Source: Hygrocybe punicea
Lineage: Eukaryota; Basidiomycota; Agaricomycetes; Agaricales; Hygrophoraceae
Assembly (NCBI GenBank): GCA_963556145.1
Contig: OY744469.1
Coordinates: 5,118,767-5,182,766 of the forward strand
Reading direction: 5' to 3'
Length of the DNA: 64,000 nt
The notes beneath the pieces are model-generated. The model was not told the origin of the DNA. It ran no database searches and saw only the letters and a list, made by a program, of their open reading frames with translations. Below are positions 24,474 to 34,630 of this stretch, in pieces (the stretch's first letter is position 1; each line of letters opens with the position of its first letter). The position numbers and the translations under genes were made by a program.

Positions 24474-27400
24474 ATGTCTCAGTCAACAGCGGACAAATTA
24501 CGAGCCATTAGGGAAAAGCGGAATGCGAGTAGGTGACATATCTAATTTGCGGCACTTTGAATCCTAGAACCGCACATTGTTATAGACGCCAAGAATAAAG
24601 ACGCACCGACATTGTCTACTCCTGCAAAGATACGTGCATCCCGCAACAAAAGAGATGCAAAACTACTTGGAGACTCGGCCCCTGCAGAATCTTCGCAGAA
24701 CGATCGTATTCCATCAGTAACTCCCTCGCTTGAGGATCCATTAACCGACAATATACAGGCGTCGAAAATCTCTAATCCAGTCCAAGGAACTGACCCAGGG
24801 CCCAATCTCGGTTTATCGCCAAAGCCATATGATTGTTGTGAGTATTTATTTATTTATGTCGTTCGAGCTGTGCTTTATATATTCGCCCAGCTAGATATTT
24901 TAATCAAGACCTCTCGGCGATACAGCCGTCCTGCCTGCTACCGGCGTTCGAATCATTACTGCAAAATCTTTTCAAGGGAGCGTCACATTCTGGAACCGGA
25001 GTGTCACTCACTGTGGCCAAAGCCACGGAACGTGCATCACTTTCGCGAGTGCGGGGACACGCTGGCCTTACAAACCGGGATGAAGCTCTAATTCGAAACA
25101 TGTCCACCGATATTCGTACCATTTACCGAATCTTCGATCTTGAACCCGATTTCACTGTATTCGCAGCATGTACTCGGGCAAAATGTTGTGCAACATATGC
25201 ACCGACTCTCGACAAATCTTCTGGAGTCACTCAATATCCCCTGCATTGCACGCGTGAAAAATTTGGACGCACCTGTGGCTCTCCCCTCACCAAGCAACGT
25301 GTTGATAATGGACGCAGTGTTCCCAGTCCTCTTCAGCCATTCTCGTACCATCACCTTAACGATCACATTGCGTCGATGCTCTCACAACCCGGGGTTGAGG
25401 AAGCTATTCAGCAGCACCGACGCAGTGGCGTGCTGGAGCAAGAGCTCTTGGACATCATTGGTTCGCCAGCTCTCACACAGCTCCGGGATTCAAGTGGTCT
25501 ACCTTTTCTTCGCGCTTGTGGGACAGAACTGAGGCTTGTATGGTCACTTTGCGTGGACTGGTTCAATCCGTACCAAAACAAGATAGCCGGGAAAAAGGTC
25601 TCCATGGGTGTGATATCCATGATTTGTCTTAGTCTACCCCCTGAATTACGGCTTTTAGAGGAAAATATTTACATTGTGGGGGTTATTCCAGGACCACAGG
25701 AACCATCTGTTGATGCCGTAAATGAATTCATCAACCCTCTTGTAGATGACCTGCAGGTTGCTTACGATCCTGGCGTTCACTTGTCACAAACCCATGATTT
25801 TCCTGCTGGACGAGACACTCGCACCGCCGTTGTATCTCTAATTGCTGATACTATGGCTTCGAAGAAAGTGTCTGGTCACTGTGGTCATCGTGGAAAATAT
25901 TTCTGCTCACGTTGCCACCTGCCTCTCCACGAGATCGATAATCTTGACATGACAACTTGGCCACGAGGCCTTACACGAGAAGAATATGAGGAGCTTGCTA
26001 ATAATTGGCTCAATGCATCATCAATAACAAAACAAAACAAATTGGTGACGAACCATGGTATTCGTTGGTCGAGTCTACTCCGGTTACCGTACTTTCAACC
26101 ATCACGGTTTATAATCACTGAAGGAATGCATGTTGTTCTGCTAAACAACATCCCTCACCATTGTCGTGATTTGCTGGGATTAAATTTTGATGATCTTCCA
26201 GACGGTGAAGATGAAATCCACCCCCATGTCATGGAACGCGCTCGAAAGATTCTTAGTCGGAAGCCAAAATCATTAAAATCCCTTTCAATGAATGTGCTTA
26301 ATGCTTTGTGCCTTGAGCAAAACATAACCATCCCTCGCCCGACTAAAGGCTGCAGATGGAAGTGTGAATATATCTCCGCATTATTGGTAAGTGGTACTAA
26401 ACTACATGAGATGTGTACTTATCCGATATTAGGGTGATATTAACCCAGAGCAAGCACTGGCAGTCGATCATGACCACGACCTTGACATTGCCCACCTATT
26501 TGATGACACTGTCAGCGGTGCTGATAATTCCGTTACTACTTCTAAGGATGCTGCAAGTCCTACTTGCAACTTCGTTGCCAGCACCTTTCATTACCAAACA
26601 AGTGCTCGAAGAGATTAGAAAAACAATTGAGACTACCATACGGCCTTCATGGCAAGCTACGCCTCCTACAGATTTCGGATGTGTTCAACACGGGAAATTG
26701 AAAGCGGACCAATGGAGAACAACACTCGAATTTGATATTCCTGTGACACTCGTGAAGGCTTTATCCAGTAAGAAAAGCACCGGCAACATTGATTACGACA
26801 AACGTGCACGACGCATTGTAGACCACACTTTAGACTTGGCAATGGCCATGGCATGGGGACTGTCGAGGCGCACCTCGAAACACCATGCGGAGCGATATAC
26901 ATTTTATATGAAATGTTATCTTCACGGCATCCTAGAGCTTTACCCCGAATACAAGCTTAAACCTAACCATCACTATTCCCTACACATTGGTGATATTCTT
27001 ATAGACTTTGGGCCGCAGCATGGCACATGGTCCTTTCCTCTCGAGCGCCTCATTGGACTGTTGCAAAGATTGAATACCAATTTTAAAATTGGTAAGAACC
27101 AGAATGCAAACCTGGTTTCAATTCACTGACCATCTTATTCAGGTGAAATGGAGGCAACGGTCATGACTACTTTTTGGAGAAGGTCGAGATTGTTGCATTT
27201 CTTGTCAACTCGCCGTTGTCCATCATTCCTCCTGGAAGCATGGGCATTAGTTCGGGACCGCCTGCACCATGATAATTTGGATTCATCAGTATCATTTAAA
27301 TTTAAATCTCCTCAGACAGAGGTCAAGACCGATGCTTCAAATCTCCATGTTTTGGATGCTGACATTAATCGAGCTTTTACTGCAGCCCTATGGGGGAATG

Positions 27401-27828
27401 TTGCTGAAGCACTTGTTACTCCACGCGAAGTGTTTCTGCTCCATCAATATGGCCAGGATGGCGTCATGTATTCTACATCCCGCCAGCACAGCCTCGTGTA
27501 CTTCAATTCTAGCAGCTGCGATAGATCCGAGTTGAAACCGGCTCAAATACGCACCATCTTTGCTCACAAACGCCGAAACAACAAACACGAAGTAATTCAG
27601 GAAGTTTTTTTCGCTGTCCACGAATACGTACCATTCGACAAGAACCCTTTCGCTCTCTACCCAGACTTTCGAGCCGCGATTTTTCACCGTGAACCACATC
27701 ATGAAGTTCAAGTTATTCACGCTACCCGGAGTCGTTGTCACGCTAATCAGCTACGATGGGATGAGGATCTGGTCGTAATGCATCCAATTGACAGGGTAAT
27801 ATTGCCTTGCCTTGCAATGCTTCCTTGA
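24474..27828 (+). CDS. Tnp2-like (CACTA/EnSpm-type) transposase domain protein
   Basis: Probable exons: 24474-24528, 24568-24837, 24891-26386, 26433-26517, 26582-27091 and 27143-27828, about 1,030 aa. The order matches basidiomycete Tnp2-type proteins: a low-complexity N-terminus (MSQSTADKLRAIREKRNA), a Cys-rich stretch (CTRAKCCATYAP through HCTREKFGRTCGSPL), then the core RLVWSLCVDWFNPYQNKIAG, EENIYIVGVIPGPQEPSVDA and the Cys/His site SGHCGHRGKYFCSRCHLPLH. A C-terminal part includes FGPQHGTWSFPLERLIGLLQ and GEMEATVMTTFWRRSRLL. The frame change near 26,517 can be explained by a 64-nt intron with a weak GTGCTG donor; if that is wrong, it is a frameshift. A 39-nt first intron is unusually short. 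Likely a transposase for a cut-and-paste element; its ends were not identified. Confidence 0.7.
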
Positions 27829-30715
27829 TAATTGACCATGTATTATAGAACTACTAGATCCTCCGTTGAGGTTGTGCTGATTCAATTTCCTTGTCCTTAC
27901 CCACGCTCCATAACATCTCGAATGACAGGGGAATGACAGGGGGTTGATGACTAGTACTGGCAGTAGTTTACATTAGGGTATCATATTCGCAATGTGCCAA
28001 TTTTGGGGAGGGGAGATATTATTATAGACAAGCACAGTTGACGGTGGTGAATGACAACAACAAACTCCATCAGCAAAACTGGATTTACGGTCATAGCAAA
28101 TGGTCATTTCCATATAAGTCATAGCACTATCATAGCACTCATAGCAATCACCTCCCCTATACATCGCTACACAGCACTGTAGAGCTTAGGCGCCACCTAC
28201 ATTTCACACTGCATAGCTTAGGTGGCACCTACACTTCGCTCTAAGGATCGTACTCTCACTATGAGGGACTCGATAGCTGGATTCTCCATAAGGAATGTCC
28301 AGCCAAAGTTGTTATCGCCACTAGCCTGCCCCCGCCCCCCCTGCATTCCAACTTGAAGCTCGACCGCCATTTGTGTCCACGTCCGCGTTGACAACGACTT
28401 CATTAACCACTTTCTCGCAAACACCGTGACCAGTATTACATAGAGACGCGTCCGACGCTGGCTGAATTAGATGTGCTGCGTGTTGAATCCTCCCCCCTCT
28501 CTCTCATCTTGCATGCAGGCTTCAACTTGAAAACTGACAACATTCCTGATCGCAAACGTTCTGCCCAACGCATGGCTTTACTGGTAAAGTTTTAGTTTTT
28601 TTTTCTCGTACATTCAGACCACTAGTAGCCGTTCTCTACATCATCCTGACGCCTGCTGCTACTTCGGCACAAATCCATATTTCCAGAGCTCATTTCCAGG
28701 ACGTGGAGAAGATGAGCAGCGTGGTGGGTACATGGGATGACGAGAGGGGGTTTTTACTGGTATGGAGGTGCACGGTATTTGGGTACATGGTATTTGAGTC
28801 AATATTATGAATTCCACTGTAATAATATCTCGGAAAGGCTGCAGACAATGATTAATTAAGCCAAAGGAAGGCATACAAATGATACATACTCATATGTGCA
28901 CACCTTTCCACCCAAAAAATCCGAGACAAACTGTGCATGCTCAAGCGCCTTGCCGCGATTATTTCTCTTGACGGCGGTGGTCATAGGCGCCTGCTGCTGC
29001 CGTTGTGCTTCGTTGTCGCCACGCCCCACTGTTGCCGTTGCTATCTCTAGTTGTCGTGATTGCCATCGTCGTCCTGGTCCTCGTGAAAATCTCATGCAGC
29101 ACGTTGCATAATACGTATGGTAGTCTGGGTCGTAGGCTCACTGTAATATGATGTGAGCGGCGATGGTGCTAGCGGTACATAAATTGTATAACTACAGACC
29201 TTGAGATCTACGAAATGCTTGAATAATTATAGAGTTTTCTGTTCAAAAGGGTGGGCTGCGCCATCGCCTTCTAAAATAGCCAAGACAAAGAAATCAGCCA
29301 AAGACAATAGAAACAAATGCACAGAGCAAGTTGCAGATAAAACGGCAAGAAATGGAGGCACTAAAGTATGTCACGACTTCCCGATCTCCCTCCTATCGTT
29401 TATTACATGTATTTCTTATCCTTCGCATCCACACAGAGCCTACCGATCACGCCCTTGCCGGTGTCCACCTTCGGATCGACCACCGTCATAGCCAAAACCT
29501 TGCCGTGCGGTTTACCGTTCTTCTGGACAACTACGCTGTACCTCCTGTCTACGCAGAACCTGCCTTGGTCGATATGAAACCCAAGTCGTTGGTCGAGTTC
29601 TGACGTTCAAGAGGGTAAGATACAGCGGCCCATGCCATTTTTGGTACCTTTAAGTAACTTCTCCGGGTTTCCATCCAACAGACAATACTTGAAAAATGAA
29701 AGTAGCGCTTTCTTTAAAAGTGTAAGTATCAAGTAAAGTAAGTAAACGTATTGTTCCTACCTTAATACTTAAAGATTTCGGTTTCCTGTAGTTTTGGTAA
29801 TGAAAAATAAGGTAAAAAAAACAGGTAAGGAAAACAACTTACTCAAGTCTGGTGTTGACTCTTGCTGAAGATATCAAGAGTGTACAAAAGTCTGAAAAAG
29901 GGCTCTTAACAATAACAAACAAACAAAACTCAACTTTGACAAACCTCGGCTTGCCCACCCATAAACACTTAGCAATGTAGTGGGGGAATCTTTGGGTAGC
30001 AGGCGCCTAAAGTGTCCCACTCATTGAAATTCTTCCCGAATTGGTTGAATCACGTTCCAGAAGGTGGTGACGGGTAGGATGAGGGAGAGGACGATATTTT
30101 ATGGAATTCCCCCAACCGCCATACCTCCTGCACGAAGATGAACCTTCGCATGCGAGTGTCAGTATTCTGGCTAGAGCACCAAATTCAAATATTGAACATT
30201 ACTGCAATATTCCCAGCCATACAGGAAGCATCGGCAGGTGGCCAATTGCATGGGTCGACTTGTTATAAATTCTCTCACATCGGCATGATGAGGTAGGCGA
30301 CGTTTAATGTATTAGTTCTGCATTGTGTGACAGAGGTTTCGTATCCCGCATAACATTGGGAATGTGTATGAGAGCCTAAGACATGGCATCAACATCAAGT
30401 GGTCCACCAGATGTGTGGGACCATTTTGAGGGCATTTTCAATGGAGGGACTGATTCTTGATGCCAGTGGGAGTTTGCTCATGTAGCAAGTATCCTTCGAG
30501 AACTTTATAAATTTTTTCTATGTTCACGACGATATAGATTCTTTTTTCAGCAACCAGAATGGAAATTGGAAATTGGAATAATTTACAATGTTTACAAGGG
30601 ATCGTCGACTGTACATCAATCCAAACAAATGGCTAACTGCCCACTCCGTGTATCCACGCAGTGCATAACTGTGAAATGCTGTCAGCGGTGGTGCCGCCAG
30701 AAAAAAAAAACTCAC
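27829..30715. other. Transposon flank and gene fragments, no complete gene
   Basis: Isolated exon-like pieces occur: about 28,516-28,585 on plus (FNLKTDNIPDRKRSAQRMAL then a GTAAAG donor) and about 29,440-29,603 on plus (IDHRHSQNLAVRFTVLLDNY, ending at a stop). Neither connects to a full gene. The rest is AT-rich with nothing recognised. Confidence 0.35.
28176..28240. repeat. Tandem pair of about 31-bp units with palindromic cores
   Basis: Two units share AGCTTAGG, then GCGCC or TGGCA, then CCTACA and TTC. Each core (GGCGCC; TAGGTGGCACCTA) is self-complementary. It sits about 350 bp past the transposase stop, where CACTA elements often carry subterminal repeats; that link is inference. Confidence 0.6.
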
Positions 30716-31010
30716 CACCATCTGTTTTTACAACCACATGCTCCAGATTAGGAGGGACATTTTCAGGCGGCAAGACTTCCTTAAGACTAGTCTTACTTAT
30801 GACCCAACGAACACGAGAAACATTGAAGTTAGCAACCTCAAGATTTCTTTCAGCTTGTTTTGCTTTCATGTTGCAAAGTTCAGTGTGCAGCTTCGCTTCC
30901 CGCAATTTGGAATCAGCGAGATCCCTTTCAAGCTGTAAAGTATCCCGTTTACTAGTTGCAGATTTGAGCATGTCTAATGCATCTTCCCGACTTTCTGGAA
31001 CGGGGATGGT
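30716..31010 (-). CDS. Orphan coiled-coil exon beside the Helitron 3' end
   Basis: One 295-nt open exon with a good acceptor (GATTCCCAG) and donor (GTGAGTTT). It encodes PIPVPESREDALDMLKSA, then a charged helix rich in Leu/Glu/Lys (TLQLERDLADSKLREAKLHT) typical of a coiled coil, then KEVLPPENVPPNLEHVVVKT. Upstream exons are missing because the Helitron 3' terminus lies only 39 bp away. This looks like a host gene interrupted, or a fragment left, by the insertion. Confidence 0.45.
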
Positions 31011-31048
31011 CTGGGAATCAAATTAAGGGCACAGATTAGAGCAATTAA

Positions 31049-31080
31049 CTAGTGGGGTGTGGGCCATTGCTTTGCATGGC
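31049..31080 (-). other. Helitron 3' terminus: hairpin plus CTAG
   Basis: On the minus strand the hairpin GCCATGCAAAGCAATGGC (31,063-31,080; seven pairs with one bulge) is followed by 10 nt and then CTAG (31,049-31,052). The next host base is T. Hairpin, spacing, CTRR end and 3' T flank all fit the Helitron rule, and it lies about 40 bp past the helicase stop. Confidence 0.85.
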
Positions 31081-31117
31081 AAGTTACTCGTCCCTTCTTT
31101 TAGCAAGAGAACACATA

Positions 31118-34100
31118 TTAAGATTGAGCATATATAAACAGTACAGCATTATTACCATTATATGACAATAAATTAATATTTGAAAAGTCATCTATATCAC
31201 CTTCATTAATACAAATTGATCTGGTTGATATACCATCATGAAACCATACCATACTGTTGATGAATATGCGGGCAGTAAAATGTGCATCACCAAAGTACAC
31301 AATTCCTCTCAATGTGTAAGCAGTGGATATGTCATCAATTGACAAGTTTATAACTTGACTAATTATTAAATTCTCAATAGAGTCAACTGTAAACATGATT
31401 AGAGGTGGAATTTTGTTAAATGCAATAAATTTAGTAATCTCTCCCCAACACAATTGACATTTGTGCCGTTGTCTATTAACTATGATTTGAGCAAGACATG
31501 TTGAGATTGTTCCAGAAAATGAATATGAACAATGAAAGATGGCGTCACATCTATCATTTTCCAGAATGGTTATGTTTTCACAATTGATACATTTAAGACA
31601 AGTTGAAGTCATTGGTTCATTTGCTTTCATTATATAATGGGCCAAATCACTTATGGCAATGCCAACTTGACCATAAGGAAATATTTCGGGTTTATCTTGA
31701 TGCAATAAATGTCTGATTGTATTTCTAACTGTTTCTAAATCTGTTGTGTGATTCTTGGATCGTTTGAATCCTAAGCTTAAAATCTTTAATATTTCATTGA
31801 TGCTATTGAATCTTTTTTTCCAACTTGGGGGATCTTCATTCCATATTGCTAGTAATATTGTAAAGAGTGAATCATAAGCACAGCTCCAATCTTGCGCATC
31901 CCATATAAACCCTTTTAGTTCATTTAATTCAATAGTACTTGTTTTTCGTCTTTTTTTCACTATGGAAGATGAACTTACAACTTGTTGTAATTTTCGTTTT
32001 TTATTTTGCAATACATTGGCCGTCGAATTTTTATGAGTGACAGTGATTGGAACAGTTCCTTTTGCAGGAACAAAGTTGAGGTTTCTGAAATCTGCCTTTT
32101 GATTTTTGTTCATAGGTTTAATTAATTGCCATGGAGAGGGCTGTGTTGTGTATTGATTTAGTTGCTCCGTGGCTTTCCATGCGATAGCATGATGAATGTT
32201 TTTTGGAATATATGACTTTCCTTTCCATTTTCTAAATTGATCAATGATAGAATTTCGCTGATCTCCCTTGACATGGTCTGGTAAGAGTCCTTGATATTTC
32301 AGTTTGGTAATCTCATCAAGCAGTTCTAATTCTCTGAATTCCTGCCTGAGATATCCAGAAGCACCCCCAGTAATTACTTTAGGATCAAAGCCTTGCATGA
32401 TGATAGTTCCTGCTGCAGAAGCACTTCTTGATAAGCAAGTATAATAGGATTGGTGGTTTCTACAACTACTGAGGTCAACTACATTGTTAGGACGAGTACG
32501 TCCTTGACATGCATAATCAGTCATTGCAAAATTAGGTAGTACCAACACTTGTTCTCTTGACAAAGATATCACATCATCATTGGGTAATGAGCACATGGTG
32601 GAAGTGACATGTTTTGTAATCGGCACAACATTTTCAGGAAGTCCTTCTATGTTAATTTTTTTTGGAGGATTCAATAATCTGACAAATAAAGTGTCCAGTA
32701 CAGTTTGTTGCTCAGGACCTATTGCACTCTGCCAACCCACAACTATGCCCTCTGCTCCTTTGGTAATGCAGCACTCTGTTGCATCATTGTTCCTCAGCAT
32801 CACTGGCATGCCTACACATAAGTCCAATCTTCCTGGTATATGATCAGAGGATGATGCATGTGGTTGGCTCCAAAGTAGCTTTTGGAGTGAAGGTTCCAAT
32901 ATCTTTGTGTGTCGAATAGGATCCAAAATTGTTGACATGTGATGAGATTTTCTTTTGCTATTGGAACTAGTAGGATCATTCCATCTGTCTATGGAATAGA
33001 ATGATGTTAATGGTCTCCTATTTTCAGCAGCAAAACGTTGAATACCAAGTTCATTGATTTTGTCTTTTTGTGCATTCAATGCAGTTATAACTGACACATT
33101 CCTGAATTTCTTTTGGGCTAATTTTGGATCATTTGGACCTTTTCCTGCAACACGAGTACGAAGAAATGCAATATCTTTGGGAGTACATGCTTTGTATCTC
33201 ATGTTTTCCAAAGCAAGCCTCAGTTGGACATCTTCTTCTGACTGATTGGTTTGTCTCATATTTTCACGTAATATAACAACTGTTGTTATTTGATGCCAAA
33301 GAGCTTTGCCTATAGCCGCTTCCTGATTTGCTATAGTTTGACTGGAATTGATTTGGACACCAACGGTTCCAGAGTATAAAGGAGCACCACTCATAGCTGG
33401 TGGAAGTTGGCCAAAATCTCCTGCAAATATCATATTAATGCCACCAAAGGGTTCATCATAAACACCACGTGCTTTTGCACACTGAGCACTGATTTTATAC
33501 ATATCTCTGCAAGATAACATTGACACCTCATCAATGAAAATGTAATCCACACCATCAAGATTGGCACGTACTTGTGCAAGGGAACGAGATGATCCTCCCT
33601 GATTAATTCCAAGAATGGAGTGATATGTGGATCCATTTACAAGGGCAGCAGCACCACCGGTTGGTGCAAGAACCACAAATCGATGATTTTCGTTGTGTTT
33701 ACCAAAAAAACTAGTCAATGCTTTGATGACTTGTGATTTCCCTGTGCCTGCCATCCCACCAAGATACATGCGTAGCTTATCAGAACCGTTAATCAAGGTA
33801 GAGTGATTCGCAATGATATGAAATGCTCTCTTTTGGTCAGTGTTCAACTTGTAATCATTGATAGTTACATCAATAAGATGACGATCAGCTCTGTTTGCAG
33901 GAATAAACATATGGTTGATGTATGCTGCATCCACTATCTTGACATCATTATATTGAAAATTTCCCAATTTATTTATGGTTGCTGTGTTTGTTGGTAAATT
34001 TTTATTTCTGTCATCGATGATTTCCTTTTTCTTTGCAAGGACTGCAGTTCTCCACAATTTTGCTGATTGTACTACAGGTGGTTCTATAGGTATCAACGGT

Positions 34101-34630
34101 CCTATATCTGGGGTACCATCAATACAATCATCGAGCCACCCTGACCTTTTCAAAGTTCTTTCAGCTATCAGCATTTGATCTTTCCTTTTTTGTCCTTTTT
34201 GACCAAGTTTCAGGAGTATTTCCGTGTCATTATTGTCTTCATCAATATTGTTGTTGAAGTCGTCGCCATTAAATGCAAATTCAGCATTGTGCATGTCATC
34301 CAGTTCATCAAGACCGTTTGAGGTCGCCCATGAATACCTTATATTTGCAGTATTATTCTTCTGACGTTTAGCAGAGAAATCATCTCTTGCATCCAAACAT
34401 TCATACCGCAGACCAAAGTATTTCATGATCTCTAGTTCTTTTTTAGAAAACTCGTGGTCTATAAAAGCATTATCCCATGTTTGTAATTTACTTTTGAGTT
34501 CTTTGCCACTTCTCCATGGCTTGAAAAACGTTAACATTGTACAACAATAATATTCTCGATCACCACGGTCAGCCCTTGGCAAAGTGTTCGGAATAAAATT
34601 AGGAACTATGAAAGGATCATTCCCTTTCAT
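31118..34630 (-). CDS. Helitron PIF1-type helicase with C-terminal cysteine-protease-like domain (left unit)
   Basis: A frame of 1,170 codons. Pif1/RecD-type helicase motifs are clear: Walker A GGMAGTGKSQVIKAL near residue 290, Walker B DYIFIDEVSML near 363, GDFGQLPP near 405, and a late ALARS-like YACQGRTRP segment. The C-terminal 270 residues differ: DWSCAYDSLFTILLAIW (candidate catalytic Cys) near 915, Cys pairs CLKCINC and CQLCW between, and GDAHFTARIF then WFHDG near 1,115-1,130. This Cys-to-His layout resembles ubiquitin hydrolase-like peptidases; activity is unproven. In the right unit the same sequence continues in frame from Rep, so this ATG is probably an internal Met exposed by the 41-nt deletion at about 34,660. 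Confidence 0.9.
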   Translation of the reverse strand: MKGNDPFIVPNFIPNTLPRADRGDREYYCCTMLTFFKPWRSGKELKSKLQTWDNAFIDHEFSKKELEIMKYFGLRYECLDARDDFSAKRQKNNTANIRYSWATSNGLDELDDMHNAEFAFNGDDFNNNIDEDNNDTEILLKLGQKGQKRKDQMLIAERTLKRSGWLDDCIDGTPDIGPLIPIEPPVVQSAKLWRTAVLAKKKEIIDDRNKNLPTNTATINKLGNFQYNDVKIVDAAYINHMFIPANRADRHLIDVTINDYKLNTDQKRAFHIIANHSTLINGSDKLRMYLGGMAGTGKSQVIKALTSFFGKHNENHRFVVLAPTGGAAALVNGSTYHSILGINQGGSSRSLAQVRANLDGVDYIFIDEVSMLSCRDMYKISAQCAKARGVYDEPFGGINMIFAGDFGQLPPAMSGAPLYSGTVGVQINSSQTIANQEAAIGKALWHQITTVVILRENMRQTNQSEEDVQLRLALENMRYKACTPKDIAFLRTRVAGKGPNDPKLAQKKFRNVSVITALNAQKDKINELGIQRFAAENRRPLTSFYSIDRWNDPTSSNSKRKSHHMSTILDPIRHTKILEPSLQKLLWSQPHASSSDHIPGRLDLCVGMPVMLRNNDATECCITKGAEGIVVGWQSAIGPEQQTVLDTLFVRLLNPPKKINIEGLPENVVPITKHVTSTMCSLPNDDVISLSREQVLVLPNFAMTDYACQGRTRPNNVVDLSSCRNHQSYYTCLSRSASAAGTIIMQGFDPKVITGGASGYLRQEFRELELLDEITKLKYQGLLPDHVKGDQRNSIIDQFRKWKGKSYIPKNIHHAIAWKATEQLNQYTTQPSPWQLIKPMNKNQKADFRNLNFVPAKGTVPITVTHKNSTANVLQNKKRKLQQVVSSSSIVKKRRKTSTIELNELKGFIWDAQDWSCAYDSLFTILLAIWNEDPPSWKKRFNSINEILKILSLGFKRSKNHTTDLETVRNTIRHLLHQDKPEIFPYGQVGIAISDLAHYIMKANEPMTSTCLKCINCENITILENDRCDAIFHCSYSFSGTISTCLAQIIVNRQRHKCQLCWGEITKFIAFNKIPPLIMFTVDSIENLIISQVINLSIDDISTAYTLRGIVYFGDAHFTARIFINSMVWFHDGISTRSICINEGDIDDFSNINLLSYNGNNAVLFIYAQS

